From positions 8,317,501-8,381,500 of the forward strand of contig NZ_CP126980.1 in NCBI RefSeq assembly GCF_030252345.1: 64,000 bases of DNA. The letters are read 5' to 3'. This stretch comes from Actinoplanes oblitus (GTDB lineage: Bacteria > Actinomycetota > Actinomycetes > Mycobacteriales > Micromonosporaceae). The notes beneath the pieces are model-generated. The model ran no database searches and was not told the DNA's origin. It worked only from the letters and a program-made list of their open reading frames with translations. Below are positions 44,861 through 54,704 of this stretch, piece by piece (position 1 is the stretch's first letter; each line of letters starts with the position of its first letter). A program made the position numbers and the translations under genes.

Positions 44861-44926
44861 GCGGTCCGATACCGTCCGTACCCGGATCGCCGCGGGCCCC
44901 GCGGCGACCGGGACGGCGGGGGCGGC

Positions 44927-45349
44927 ATGCGGGCTCTGGTGCAGACGGTGAGCCGGGCGAGTGTCACGGTCGGCGACGAGGTGGTCGGCGAGATCGGTGA
45001 CGGGCTGCTGGTGCTGGTCGGCGTCACCCACGACGACACCCCGGCGAAGGCTGCCGAGCTCGCCCGCAAGACTTATGAGCTGCGCGTGCTGGACGACGAC
45101 CGGTCCGCTTCGGACGTCGCCGCGCCGCTGCTGGTGGTCAGCCAGTTCACCCTGTACGGCGACGCGCGCAAGGGCCGCCGTCCGACCTGGAACGCGGCGG
45201 CGCCCGCCGAGGTGGCCGAGCCGCTGATCACCGCGTACGTGCAAGCGCTGCGCGCCCGGGGAGCGACGGTGGAGACCGGCCGCTTCCGGGCGCACATGCT
45301 GGTGGAGAGTGTGAACGTGGGACCGCGCACGGTCCTGCTGGAGCTCTAG
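44927..45349 (+). CDS. dtd: D-aminoacyl-tRNA deacylase
   Basis: 140 residues, normal for Dtd. It removes D-amino acids (and glycine) from mischarged tRNAs, a chiral proofreading step. Both active-site motifs are seen: [12 protein letters not shown] and the C-terminal cross-subunit [12 protein letters not shown] (consensus NxGPVT, with Arg in place of Val). The stop overlaps the Spo0M stop region of the convergent gene by 4 bp. Confidence 0.95.
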   Translation: MRALVQTVSRASVTVGDEVVGEIGDGLLVLVGVTHDDTPAKAAELARKTYELRVLDDDRSASDVAAPLLVVSQFTLYGDARKGRRPTWNAAAPAEVAEPLITAYVQALRARGATVETGRFRAHMLVESVNVGPRTVLLEL

Positions 45350-46131
45350 AAGATCCCCCGGCGGCGGGCGGACTGCTGCAGCCAGTTGTCCAGCTGCGCG
45401 GTCCAGTCCACCTGGTCCACCGTCGCGTAGTCCACGTCGAAACTGCCGAACGCGTCGTGCCCCTCGGTGAACAGCCCGCCGCGCTTGTCCAGCTCCAGCA
45501 CCACCTGCAGCTTGCGCGGCGTGGGCAGGAAGGTCAGCTCCAGCTGGTTGATGCCGTGCGCGTACCGGGCCGGCGGGTAGAACTCGATCTCCTGGTAGAA
45601 CGGCAGCTCCTGCTCGACGCCGTACACCCGGCCGCGCTCCACGTCGGCCTTGTGGAACCGGAAGCCGAGCCGCAGCAGCGCCTCCAGGATCCGCTCCTGG
45701 GCCGGCAGCGGGTGCACCTGGACCGCGTCCAGGTCGGACTTGTCGACCGCGCGGGCCACCTCCAGCTCGGTGGCCAGACCCATCGTCATGCCATGCAGGT
45801 GCTGGCCGTACACCTCGGTGATCGGCGTCTGCCACGGCACCTCGAAGCGGAACGGCACGTCGTGCCGGGCGCCGGCCTCCAGCCGGAACGAACCGGTCAG
45901 CCGCTGGCGGTGGAACTCCTGGTTGGTCTGGTACTCGTTGTCGCCGCTCTCCACCTCGACCCGGGTCATCAGGCCGACGGCGACATATTCGACGTCGACC
46001 GCGTGGTCGCCGCCGACGATGTGCACCTGGCCCTCCAGGAATCCGCCGGGACGGCAGTTCGGGTTGGTCAGCACGGTGTCGACGGACGGCCCGCCCACGC
46101 CGAGCGCCTGCAGCATCTTCTTGAAGACCAC
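45346..46131 (-). CDS. Sporulation-control protein Spo0M family
   Basis: 261 residues from GTG 46131, with AAGGAG 5 nt upstream; the resulting N terminus [19 protein letters not shown] is family-typical. An N-terminal arrestin-like beta-sandwich (about 20-130) with [19 protein letters not shown] and [18 protein letters not shown], and a C-terminal helical/beta segment ending with [19 protein letters not shown]. Spo0M affects development and cell division in bacilli, and homologues are common in sporulating and non-sporulating actinobacteria. Diverges from sigB. Confidence 0.92.
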   Translation of the reverse strand: MVFKKMLQALGVGGPSVDTVLTNPNCRPGGFLEGQVHIVGGDHAVDVEYVAVGLMTRVEVESGDNEYQTNQEFHRQRLTGSFRLEAGARHDVPFRFEVPWQTPITEVYGQHLHGMTMGLATELEVARAVDKSDLDAVQVHPLPAQERILEALLRLGFRFHKADVERGRVYGVEQELPFYQEIEFYPPARYAHGINQLELTFLPTPRKLQVVLELDKRGGLFTEGHDAFGSFDVDYATVDQVDWTAQLDNWLQQSARRRGIF

Positions 46132-46201
46132 GTTCACTCCTTCTTCGGTCCCGCACATTATCTCCGCGTGGCAAGGCTGATCGTCCGTTTCACCCGAGCT
46201 T

Positions 46202-46232
46202 GTCGGCTTGCCGACGTCAGGGTTCTCCCTGA
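46202..46232. promoter_or_regulatory. Two adjacent palindromes upstream of sigB
   Basis: GTCGGC-TT-GCCGAC (46202-46215) and TCAGGG-TTCT-CCCTGA (46217-46232) are perfect 6-bp inverted repeats separated by one base, 112 bp before the sigB start and about 71 bp from spo0M. They could be operators or a short hairpin pair in the shared divergent region. No family consensus can be assigned. Confidence 0.4.
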
Positions 46233-46343
46233 TTCATGCCACCTGGACGCTGGCCTCACCTCCGCTTAACGCGCGGGCGACGAAGCTTCTCGTCACCGGC
46301 ACGGAAGCGGCTGGTAGGCACGGATAACGGGGAGGGGATCCAA

Positions 46344-47336
<993 letters not shown>

Positions 47337-47349
47337 TCCACGATCGTCA

Positions 47350-47384
47350 CCGACGGCCCCGGCTCCTCGAGCCGGGGCCGTCGG
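47350..47384. terminator. Strong bidirectional terminator after sigB
   Basis: CCGACGGCCCCGGCTC (47350-47365) and GAGCCGGGGCCGTCGG (47369-47384) form a perfect 16-bp stem with a 3-nt loop, 13 bp after the sigB stop and 1 bp from the stop of the convergent acetyltransferase gene. It should serve both genes. Confidence 0.93.
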
Positions 47385-47385
47385 C

Positions 47386-49932
47386 TCATCTCAGGCGTCG
47401 CGGGCCGGTGTCCGGTCGCACGCCCGGATCGCCGAACTCGATGGCGGCGTGCAGCACCGAGAAGCCGTCCGGCCGGACCAGCACCGGGTTGAGCAGCAGC
47501 GAGCGCACCCGCGGATGCTCGTCGGCGAGCCGGCCGACCCGCAGCAGCAGGTCGATCAGCGCGTCCCGGTCGACCGGGGTGGAGCCGCGGTAACCGTGCA
47601 GCAGCGGGGCCGCCCGCGGCTCGTCGACCAGCGCCTCGGCGGCCCGGTCGGTCAGCGGGGCGGCCCGCCAGGCCAGGTCGCCGAGCAGCTCACTGGCCAC
47701 GCCGCCGAGACCGAAGCCGACCACCGGGCCGAAGGCCGGATCCTCCACCACCTCGACCACACACGCCACGCCCGGCGGAACCATGGTCTGCACGAGCACG
47801 TCCGGGCCGAAGGTGGTGTCCAGCTCGCGGTAGGCCGTACGCAAGGAATCCTCGTCGCCCAGCGCCAACCGCACCGCGCCGAGATCGATCCGGTGGCGCA
47901 AGCCGCCGCCGGCCGCCTTGAGCGCGACCGGGTAACCCAGCGTCGCCGCGGCGGCGACCGCCTCGTCCACCGAGCGGGCCAGCGTCGACGGCACCACCGG
48001 GATCCGGTACGCGTCCAGCAGGCCACCCGTCGTCTCGGCGGCCTCCGCCGCGGCCGGGTCCACTCCGGACAGCGCGGGCATGGTGCCCGGCGGGCGGCGC
48101 AGCCACTCCGCGTAGTTGACCACCCGGGCCAGCGCGCGGACCGCCTCCTCGACCGAGGAGTAGACCGGGACGCGCGGCGGCACCCGGCCGAAGACCAGTG
48201 TCGCCACCGTCGGTTTCTCCCCGGCGAGCGCGACGCTGGCCAGCGCCGCGGCGAAGTCCGCGTCCTCCTCGGAGAGCTGCTGGCCGGGCACCACCGGGGC
48301 GAAGACCACCACCAGCGCGTCCACCCGGTCGTCGACAGCGGCGTCGGCGAGCGCGTCGGCCAGGTCGTGGGCGGTGGCCATCGGGCTCAGGTCGTGCGGA
48401 TATCCCTCGGCGACCACCAGTCCGGCCGCCCGGCAGGCCACCTCGGCGAGCGCGGCCAGCGCCGACGAGTTGCCGACCACGGCGACTCGCCGGCCGGCCG
48501 GCAGCGGCTGGTGGGCCAGCAGGATGCCGACGTCGAAGAGCTCCTGCACGGTGTCCACCCGGATCACCCCGGAGCGGGCGAACAGCGCGGTCACCGCGTG
48601 CGCGTCCGGACCGGGCAGGTCGCCGGCCAAGCCCGGCGGACGGGTCGCCGAGGCCACCGCGACCACCGGTTTGACCCGGCTCATCCGGCGGGCCAGCCGG
48701 GCGAACTTGCGCGGGTTGCCGAACGTCTCCAGATAGAGCAGCACCACGTCGGTGCCGGGGTCGTCCTGCCAGTACTGCAGCAGGTCGTTGCCGGAGACGT
48801 CGGCCCGGTTGCCGGCCGAGACGAAGCTCGACAGGCCCAAGCCGCGCCGGTCCGCCTCGGCCAGCAGCGCCACCCCCAGCGCGCCGCTCTGCGCGAAGAA
48901 GCCGACCCGTCCGGCGGCCGGCAGCCGCGGCGCCATCGTCGCGTTCAGCCGGACCGCCGGGTCGGTGTTGGCGATGCCGAAACTGCTCGGGCCGATCACC
49001 CGCAGGCCGGCCGCGTGCGCGGTCTCGATCAGGGCCCGCTGCCGGTCCGCGCCAGCCGCGCCGGCCTCGGCGAACCCGGCCGAGCCGATCACCACGCCGC
49101 CGGCGCCCGCGGCCGCCGCGTCGGCCAGGGCCGCCGCGACCTTCTCCGCCGGGACCGCGATCACGGCCAGGTCGATGGGGGTTCCGGCATCAGACGCTTT
49201 CCGGTACGCCGTGAGCCCGGCGACCCGATCGGCGGACGGATGCACCGGTACCACCGCGCCCGGGTAGCCGCCGTCGCGCAGGTTGCCGAGCATGGCGGCG
49301 CCGATCCCGTGGCCGCTGGCGCTCGCCCCGTAGATGGCGATGCCGCGCGGGGCGAGCAGCCGGGCGATCGACCGGGCCTCGGTCAGGTGCTCCCGGGACT
49401 CCTGCACCTCCCGTGACTTCTCGGTGGGCGCGATCGGGAAGCTCAGGTGCACCACGCCGTCCGCGTAGCGGCGCTGCACCTGGTAGCCGGAGTCGCCGAA
49501 GACCCGCAGCATCCCGCCGTTCTCCGGGAGCACCTCGGCGACGAAGCGCGAGATGCCGTGCTCGCGGGCCGCCTCGGCCAGGTGCTCCAGCAGCACCGAG
49601 CCGATCCCGCGGCCCTGCTGCGCGTCCTCCACCACGAAGGCGACCTCGGCCTCGGGCGAGTCCAGGCCGAGCCGCTCGTAACGCCCGACCGAGGTGATCC
49701 GGCCGTCGGCGGCGACGGTGACGAAGGCCTCCCGGTCGCGGTGGTCGACGTTGACGAACCGGTGCAGGTCACGCTCCGGGATCCGCGGGTAGGGCGAGAA
49801 GTACCGCAGGTAGCGGGTGCGGTCACTCATCCGGGAGTGGAACTCCACGATGGCCGGGGCGTCCTCCGGCCGGATCTGCCGCAGGTGCACCGCGGTGCCG
49901 TCGGCGAGCAGGACGTCTGCGCTGCGTCCCAT
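47386..49932 (-). CDS. GNAT plus acyl-CoA synthetase (NDP-forming)-type protein acetyltransferase
   Basis: 848 residues. An N-terminal GNAT domain (about 5-165; acetyl-CoA loop in EDAQQGRGIGSVLLEHL) is followed by NDP-forming acyl-CoA synthetase domains: a CoA-binding Rossmann region (GIAIYGASASGHGIGAAML), a succinyl-CoA-ligase-like part (GFFAQSGALGVALLAEADRR) and an ATP-grasp part (about 640-800). Such fusions are Pat/PatZ-type lysine acetyltransferases, in which the synthetase part is regulatory; PSSFGIAN stands where active synthetases have PNCLG. Acetyl-CoA synthetase is the classic target. One base separates it from acuC upstream. GNAT at the N terminus is the reverse of E. coli PatZ. 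Confidence 0.9.
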   Translation of the reverse strand: MGRSADVLLADGTAVHLRQIRPEDAPAIVEFHSRMSDRTRYLRYFSPYPRIPERDLHRFVNVDHRDREAFVTVAADGRITSVGRYERLGLDSPEAEVAFVVEDAQQGRGIGSVLLEHLAEAAREHGISRFVAEVLPENGGMLRVFGDSGYQVQRRYADGVVHLSFPIAPTEKSREVQESREHLTEARSIARLLAPRGIAIYGASASGHGIGAAMLGNLRDGGYPGAVVPVHPSADRVAGLTAYRKASDAGTPIDLAVIAVPAEKVAAALADAAAAGAGGVVIGSAGFAEAGAAGADRQRALIETAHAAGLRVIGPSSFGIANTDPAVRLNATMAPRLPAAGRVGFFAQSGALGVALLAEADRRGLGLSSFVSAGNRADVSGNDLLQYWQDDPGTDVVLLYLETFGNPRKFARLARRMSRVKPVVAVASATRPPGLAGDLPGPDAHAVTALFARSGVIRVDTVQELFDVGILLAHQPLPAGRRVAVVGNSSALAALAEVACRAAGLVVAEGYPHDLSPMATAHDLADALADAAVDDRVDALVVVFAPVVPGQQLSEEDADFAAALASVALAGEKPTVATLVFGRVPPRVPVYSSVEEAVRALARVVNYAEWLRRPPGTMPALSGVDPAAAEAAETTGGLLDAYRIPVVPSTLARSVDEAVAAAATLGYPVALKAAGGGLRHRIDLGAVRLALGDEDSLRTAYRELDTTFGPDVLVQTMVPPGVACVVEVVEDPAFGPVVGFGLGGVASELLGDLAWRAAPLTDRAAEALVDEPRAAPLLHGYRGSTPVDRDALIDLLLRVGRLADEHPRVRSLLLNPVLVRPDGFSVLHAAIEFGDPGVRPDTGPRRLR

Positions 49933-49933
49933 G

Positions 49934-51118
49934 TCAGTCGCGGGGGTCGTGGGGGTCGAGGCCGTGCAGCGGGAAGACCGCGAGCCGGGCGGCCAGGATC
50001 GCCCGGTCGACCGGGTCGCTCTCGGTGCCCGGCGACCAGCGCTCGACCGCCGGCTCGGCGCCGTCGGTCATCGTCTCCGGGATCGTGGTGCCGGGGCGGC
50101 GCTCGGCGGCCAGCCGGCGCCAGCCCCGCGGGGTCGGGGTGCCCGGGTCCAGGGGCCGGCCGGTGGCCACCGCGAGCAGGTGCGTCCACGCCCGGGGAAC
50201 CACCTCGACCAGCGCGTACCCACCACCGCCCAGGGCCACCCAGCGGCCCTCGCAGAGCTCGTCGGCGAGCGCCCGCATCGCCAGGTAGGCGGCGCGCTGG
50301 CCGTCGACGGAGAGCTTGAGATCGGCGAGCGGGTCGAGCCGGTGCGCGTCGGCACCGCACTGGCTCACGATGATCTCCGGAGCGAACGCCCGGACCACCG
50401 ACGGGACCACCGCGTGATAGGCCCGCAGCCAGGCGGCGTCGCCGGTCCCCGGGGGCAGCGGCACGTTCACCGCGGTGCCCTCGGCGCCCGGGCCGCCGGT
50501 CTCGTCGCAGAACCCGGTACCCGGGAAGAGCGCCAGCGGCGTCTCGTGCAGGCTGACCGTGAGCACCCGCGGATCGTCGTAGAACATCGCCTGCACGCCG
50601 TCGCCGTGGTGCACGTCGACATCGATGTAGGCCACCCGCTGCGCGCCGTGGTCGAGCAGCCAGGCGATCGCCACCGCCGGGTCGTTGTAGACACAGAAGC
50701 CGGCCGCCCGGGCCGGCATCGCGTGGTGCAGGCCGCCGGCCACGTTCACCGCCCGGCGGGCGACGCCGTGCCAGACCGCCTCGGCGGCCGCGATGCTCGC
50801 CCCGCAGATCCGCGCCGAGGAGTCGTGCATGCCGTCGAAGACCGGGTTGTCCGGCGTGTTCAGCCCCCAGCCCAGGAAGAACGGATCGATCGGCGCCTGG
50901 CGCACGGCCTCGAGGTAGTCCGCCCGGTGCACCCGGGTTAGCTCGTCCGCGCCGGCCGGCCGCGGCGTGATCAACTGCACACCCGGGCGGTCGAGAACGC
51001 CCAGCTCACGGGCGAGCGCCATGGTCAGCTCGACGCGCACCGGGTTGAGCGGGTGATCACCCATGTCGTAGTCGAGCAGAGCCTTGTCCCAGACCACCGC
51101 CGTCGTCTCGTCCGCCAT
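49934..51118 (-). CDS. acuC: AcuC-type acetoin utilisation/lysine deacetylase
   Basis: 394 residues from ATG 51118, 10 nt after GGGAG; an ATG three codons earlier is too close to that site. Class I HDAC-like zinc hydrolase: NVAGGLHHAMPARAAGFC with the catalytic His pair, AYIDVDVHHGDGVQAMF with zinc-binding Asp and His, and the second zinc Asp in VSQCGADAHRLDPLADL, plus GGGGYALVEVVPRAW. It removes acetyl groups from proteins such as acetyl-CoA synthetase. It is followed after 1 bp by the acetyltransferase, so writer and eraser share a transcript. Confidence 0.94.
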   Translation of the reverse strand: MADETTAVVWDKALLDYDMGDHPLNPVRVELTMALARELGVLDRPGVQLITPRPAGADELTRVHRADYLEAVRQAPIDPFFLGWGLNTPDNPVFDGMHDSSARICGASIAAAEAVWHGVARRAVNVAGGLHHAMPARAAGFCVYNDPAVAIAWLLDHGAQRVAYIDVDVHHGDGVQAMFYDDPRVLTVSLHETPLALFPGTGFCDETGGPGAEGTAVNVPLPPGTGDAAWLRAYHAVVPSVVRAFAPEIIVSQCGADAHRLDPLADLKLSVDGQRAAYLAMRALADELCEGRWVALGGGGYALVEVVPRAWTHLLAVATGRPLDPGTPTPRGWRRLAAERRPGTTIPETMTDGAEPAVERWSPGTESDPVDRAILAARLAVFPLHGLDPHDPRD

Positions 51119-51263
51119 GCGGAACATGCTCCCACGTTCGCCCCGCCGGGGTACCGGCCAGAAGACCCGTCGGTCTCTACTCCGGTAGGGTCTCTTGGCA
51201 CTTGCTCGGGGCGGATGTCAACCCCCCGCCGCGCGGTAACATCGCAGCTGGGAGGACCGCATC

Positions 51264-51950
51264 GTGAACGACCTTGTCGACACCACCGAGATGTATCTCC
51301 GGACCATTCTCGAACTCGAAGAAGAAGGCGTGCCTCCGCTCCGGGCCCGCATCGCCGAGCGCCTGCACCAGAGTGGCCCCACGGTCAGCCAGACGGTCGC
51401 CCGCATGGAGCGGGACGGTCTGCTCACCGTCGAGGGGGACCGGCACCTCGTGCTGACCGAGGAGGGGCGGACCACCGCCGTCTCCGTCATGCGCAAGCAC
51501 CGGCTGGCGGAGCTGCTGCTGGTCAACGTCATCGGCATGCCGTGGGAGGAAGCCCACGAGGAGGCCTGCCGGTGGGAGCACGTGATGAGCGACTCGGTCG
51601 AGCGCCGGGTCTACGAGCTGCTGAACAAGCCGACGCGCTCGCCGTACGGGAATCCGATCCCCGGCCTGGAGCACCTCGGCCTGCCCGAGGACGACGTCAC
51701 CGAGCAGGCCGCCCTGGGTGAGCGCAACCTGGCGTTCCCCGGCCTGACCGGCAGCGTCGTGGTCCGCCGGATCTGCGAGAGCGTCCAGACGAATGCGGAT
51801 GTGCTGCGTCAGCTGCACGCGGCCGGCATCGACCCGGGGACCACGGTGACTGTCGCGCAGGAGCGCGACGGGGTGACCATCGACAAGTCGGGCGACAAGA
51901 TCCGGCTGCCGCGGGAGGTCGCGTCGCGGGTGTTCGTCGCCGCGCGCTGA
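51264..51950 (+). CDS. ideR: Iron-dependent transcriptional repressor
   Basis: 228 residues with a GTG start. DtxR/IdeR family: winged HTH at the N terminus (RIAERLHQSGPTVSQTVARM), the dimer and metal-binding domain with HRLAELLLVNVIGMPWEEAH and the primary-site Cys in EEACRWEHVMSDSVE, and a C-terminal SH3-like domain (about 150-228). With Fe2+ it represses siderophore and iron-uptake genes. Located near sigB as in M. tuberculosis (Rv2711). Ribosome site GGGAGG precedes it. Confidence 0.95.
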   Translation: MNDLVDTTEMYLRTILELEEEGVPPLRARIAERLHQSGPTVSQTVARMERDGLLTVEGDRHLVLTEEGRTTAVSVMRKHRLAELLLVNVIGMPWEEAHEEACRWEHVMSDSVERRVYELLNKPTRSPYGNPIPGLEHLGLPEDDVTEQAALGERNLAFPGLTGSVVVRRICESVQTNADVLRQLHAAGIDPGTTVTVAQERDGVTIDKSGDKIRLPREVASRVFVAAR

Positions 51951-51992
51951 GCTCGACTTCGGGTCCCGGCCCCGGCCCAGCCGGCGGGGCCC

Positions 51993-52544
51993 TCAGCTGT
52001 CCGTGGTGTCCATCGCCTTGGCGAGCTCCAGCAGGCCGGCGTTCATCCTGGTCACCGAGGCGGTCGGCGCCCCCTTGGCGAAGGTGAACTTCAGCGTCTG
52101 CAGCTGGGCCGCCTCACTCAGCCAGCCGATCTCCACCGAGGGACCGTGCCCGCCGGTCGCCGCGGCGTTCAGCCGGTAGGCCGCCCGGCCCAGGCCCTTG
52201 AGCTTGACCGCCTTCTTTGGCATCCGCTCGGCCAGGAAGATCTTGCTGTCCGCCTTGGTCTGCTCGACCACGGAGAGTGAGAGGTCGGGCCACGGAGCGC
52301 TCTCCGTCTGCACCACGCAGGTGGAGGTGTCGTCGACCTGGTCCGAGGCGGCCACGGTGAACCTGACGCCGATCTTCTCCTGGATGAACTTCCAGTCCCA
52401 CAGGATGCAGGCGCCGCCCGCCGAGGCGGCCGGCACCTCGGCGACCTTGACCGGGGGCAGCGTGACGGGGGCCTCGTCGCGCTCCTTGCAGCCGGACGCG
52501 GCGAGCAACGCGACGACGCCGAGCACGGCGGGAACCGTACGCAC
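51993..52544 (-). CDS. Secreted lipoprotein, DUF3558-like
   Basis: 183 residues from GTG 52544 (GGAGG 7 nt upstream). Signal peptide with lipobox LLAASGC (Cys about residue 19), then a disordered linker and a domain with two cysteines in ACILWDW and STCVVQT that probably pair. The spacing of these cysteines and the SLSVVEQTKADSKIFLAE core resemble DUF3558-type lipoproteins; this is a guess. Membrane-anchored, exterior face. Downstream of ideR and convergent with it. Confidence 0.8.
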   Translation of the reverse strand: MRTVPAVLGVVALLAASGCKERDEAPVTLPPVKVAEVPAASAGGACILWDWKFIQEKIGVRFTVAASDQVDDTSTCVVQTESAPWPDLSLSVVEQTKADSKIFLAERMPKKAVKLKGLGRAAYRLNAAATGGHGPSVEIGWLSEAAQLQTLKFTFAKGAPTASVTRMNAGLLELAKAMDTTDS

Positions 52545-52641
52545 GAGTGATCCTCCCCGGGGTCGGGCCACACCCTATTGCGCCGTGGACGGGAGCGGAA
52601 GTGGTGGGGCTGTTGTATACGGGGAGTAGCCACGTGGAGGG

Positions 52642-52685
52642 CTTGACGGATGGCGTCAAGTCGGTGCTTGACAGGCGCTGTCAAG
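52642..52685 (+). promoter_or_regulatory. Two tandem palindromic operators upstream of the HTH gene
   Basis: CTTGACG-GATGG-CGTCAAG (52642-52660) and CTTGACA-GGCGC-TGTCAAG (52667-52685) are perfect 7-bp inverted repeats, each with a 5-bp spacer and centres 25 bp apart. Shared consensus is CTTGACR-N5-YGTCAAG. They lie just downstream of a TATAC-like -10 (around 52614-52618) and the second ends 17 bp before the ATG, overlapping the leader. A third, shorter palindrome CGTCATGACG spans the start codon at 52699-52708. Confidence 0.75.
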
Positions 52686-52702
52686 GGGCGGAGGATGGCG
52701 TC

Positions 52703-53476
52703 ATGACGGGGTCCGACGCGCTGGCGGAGCAGCTGATCAGGCTGCTCGACGTGCGGCTGACCGATCCGCTGGAGATCCTGCTCGACGGGGACGACAGCGT
52801 GGCGGTGGTGCGCGGGCGGCTGCGGCGGCGGGCGCTCGACTGGGCCTTCGCCATCGAGCACGGTTCGAGTTCGGAGGCGGTGCACACCCTCGCCCGGTTG
52901 ATGGCGACGCTCTATCCGGACGATCACGCGTTCGCGCCGCCGGTGGAGTGGTGGCGCACCCCGCTCGGGCAGGCGGTGGCGCGGCGGGTGGGGCATCCGT
53001 TCGCCGCTTCGGTGTCCTATGCGATGGCCGGCGCGATGCTCGGCATCACCCGGCAGGGGGTGCACGACCTGGTCCGCCGGGGGAAGCTGCCCCGGCACCC
53101 GGAGGGCGGGGTGCCGGTGAGCGCGGTGCGTGAGCGGTTGCTCGCCACCGGACCGCTGGGCGCGATTCCGGAGGAGTCTTCGGTCCTGGACCGGCCTTTT
53201 CCCGAGGAGCAGCCCTTCCCCGACGGCCGGCCCTCTCCCCACGGTCAGCCCTTCCTTCACGGCCAGCCTTCTCCTGACGGCCGGCCCCTCCCTCACGGCC
53301 AGCCTTCCCCTGACGGCCAGGCCTCCCCCCACGAGCAGCCCTCTCCCCACGGTCAGCCTTTCCCTGACGGCCAGACCTCCGGGGGAGCGGACTTCGCGTG
53401 GCCGGCGGAGGACATTCGGGCTGTGGGCAATTTCGGTCATGAGTCGCAGACCGGCAACGACGAGGAGCAGCAATGA
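52703..53476 (+). CDS. HTH DNA-binding-like protein with Pro/Gly/His repeat tail
   Basis: 257 residues from ATG 52703 (GGAGGATG upstream). The N-terminal 110 residues are helical with no known family match; an excisionase/MerR-like HTH lies around residues 113-145 (AMLGITRQGVHDLVRRGKLP, followed by GVPVSAVRERL). After residue 165 a run of about ten hexapeptide units of the type P-[DH]-G-[QR]-P-x forms a disordered tail, ending in an acidic C terminus. The two operators upstream suggest autoregulation. Its stop overlaps the hydrolase start as ATGA, giving a two-gene operon. Confidence 0.8.
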   Translation: MTGSDALAEQLIRLLDVRLTDPLEILLDGDDSVAVVRGRLRRRALDWAFAIEHGSSSEAVHTLARLMATLYPDDHAFAPPVEWWRTPLGQAVARRVGHPFAASVSYAMAGAMLGITRQGVHDLVRRGKLPRHPEGGVPVSAVRERLLATGPLGAIPEESSVLDRPFPEEQPFPDGRPSPHGQPFLHGQPSPDGRPLPHGQPSPDGQASPHEQPSPHGQPFPDGQTSGGADFAWPAEDIRAVGNFGHESQTGNDEEQQ

Positions 53477-54378
53477 TCAACGACACTCTGGTCGACGCGG
53501 GGAGCGTGCAGATCGCCGTCCGGGACTTCGGCGGTGACGCGCCGCCGCTGCTGCTGTTGCACGGGGCGGGCGGCAACCTCGCACAGATGACCACGCTGGC
53601 CCGGGCGCTGCGCCCGCACCACCGGGTCGTCACGCTCGACCTGCGCGGGCACGGCAGGTCCGCGGACGGGCCGTGGACGTGGGACGCCGCCCTGGGTGAT
53701 CTGGCCGCCGTCTGCGTGGAGCTGGAGTTGGAGCGGCCCGCGGTGGTCGGCCACTCGCTGGGCGGCATGCTGGCCGCGCTCTGGGGTGCCCGCCATCCGG
53801 AGTCCCCCGGGGTGGTCAGCCTGGACGGCAACCCGCCACCGACCCGCTCCGACCAGCTTCCCGGGCTGGACCCGGCCAAGGCGGCCGCCGAGCTGGAGCG
53901 GTTGACCTCGGTCTTCGACATGATGCAGGCCGCCGCCGGCCAGACCGTCGAGGCCGCCGAGCTGGCCGACCTGGTGGAGCGACAGCGGATGGCCGCCCGC
54001 GACATGGGTGCCAACGAGAAGGTGTGGATCGAGGGCTTCCGCCGCAACCTGGTGCACGGCCGGGACGGCAGGACCACCTTCCGCCCGTCCTTCGAGACCA
54101 CCACGCAACTGCGCACCCTGATGAACGAGCTGGACCTGGCACCCGTCTACGCCGGCACCACCTGCCCCGAGTTGCTGGTGCTGGCCACCCGCGACTTGCC
54201 GGAGCAGGAGCCGTTCGCCGACCTGTACGCCGCGCACCGCCGCTACCTGCTGACCCAGGCCCAGGCCGCCCCGCACCTGCGTCACCTGCAGTTGGCCGAC
54301 GCTTCCCACGCCATGGTGATCGAACACCCCACGCTCCTCGCCTCCCTGATCACCGACTTCCTCGCCGAACACCGCTGA
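53473..54378 (+). CDS. Alpha/beta hydrolase
   Basis: 301 residues. Fold and catalytic elements: oxyanion loop LLLLHGAGGNLAQM, VVTLDLRGHGRS, nucleophile elbow VVGHSLGGMLAALWG (Ser about residue 98), a lid region of about 80 residues, and the C-terminal catalytic His in DASHAMVIEHP. Cytosolic esterase or lipase-like; substrate unknown. Coupled to the HTH gene by a 4-bp overlap, so it may be its regulatory target. Confidence 0.92.
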   Translation: MINDTLVDAGSVQIAVRDFGGDAPPLLLLHGAGGNLAQMTTLARALRPHHRVVTLDLRGHGRSADGPWTWDAALGDLAAVCVELELERPAVVGHSLGGMLAALWGARHPESPGVVSLDGNPPPTRSDQLPGLDPAKAAAELERLTSVFDMMQAAAGQTVEAAELADLVERQRMAARDMGANEKVWIEGFRRNLVHGRDGRTTFRPSFETTTQLRTLMNELDLAPVYAGTTCPELLVLATRDLPEQEPFADLYAAHRRYLLTQAQAAPHLRHLQLADASHAMVIEHPTLLASLITDFLAEHR

Positions 54379-54704
54379 CCACCGACCCGGCCCGCCAACC
54401 ACGACCCGCCCCCGCTACGAACTTTCAGCGCCGCCACCAACCCGTTCCGACCGACCACAAGCCACCAACGCCACAGCCAGACACCAGGGCAGGCAAGCTC
54501 TGGCCAGCAATGACCGTGGCGCATCCGGGGAGTGACCTGCGACCTCCACGGGCCTGATCCAGAACGGACCCGCCGGCCGCTCCGTCGGAGGAGGACCGGA
54601 ACTTCGGGCGCGGCGCTGGGGGACCCGGGACCGGGGCGGCGGTGCGGGAAGCGGCGGCCCGGGCGGCGCCGGGCGTCCGGAGTGGTCCGGCGGTGCGGGA
54701 GTTG
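54379..54704. other. Gene-free stretch between convergent hydrolase and MFS genes
   Basis: No open frame here has a ribosome site, a recognisable domain or sensible composition. The sequence is GC-rich and turns progressively into the 54-bp repeat that begins at 54705. Confidence 0.55.
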
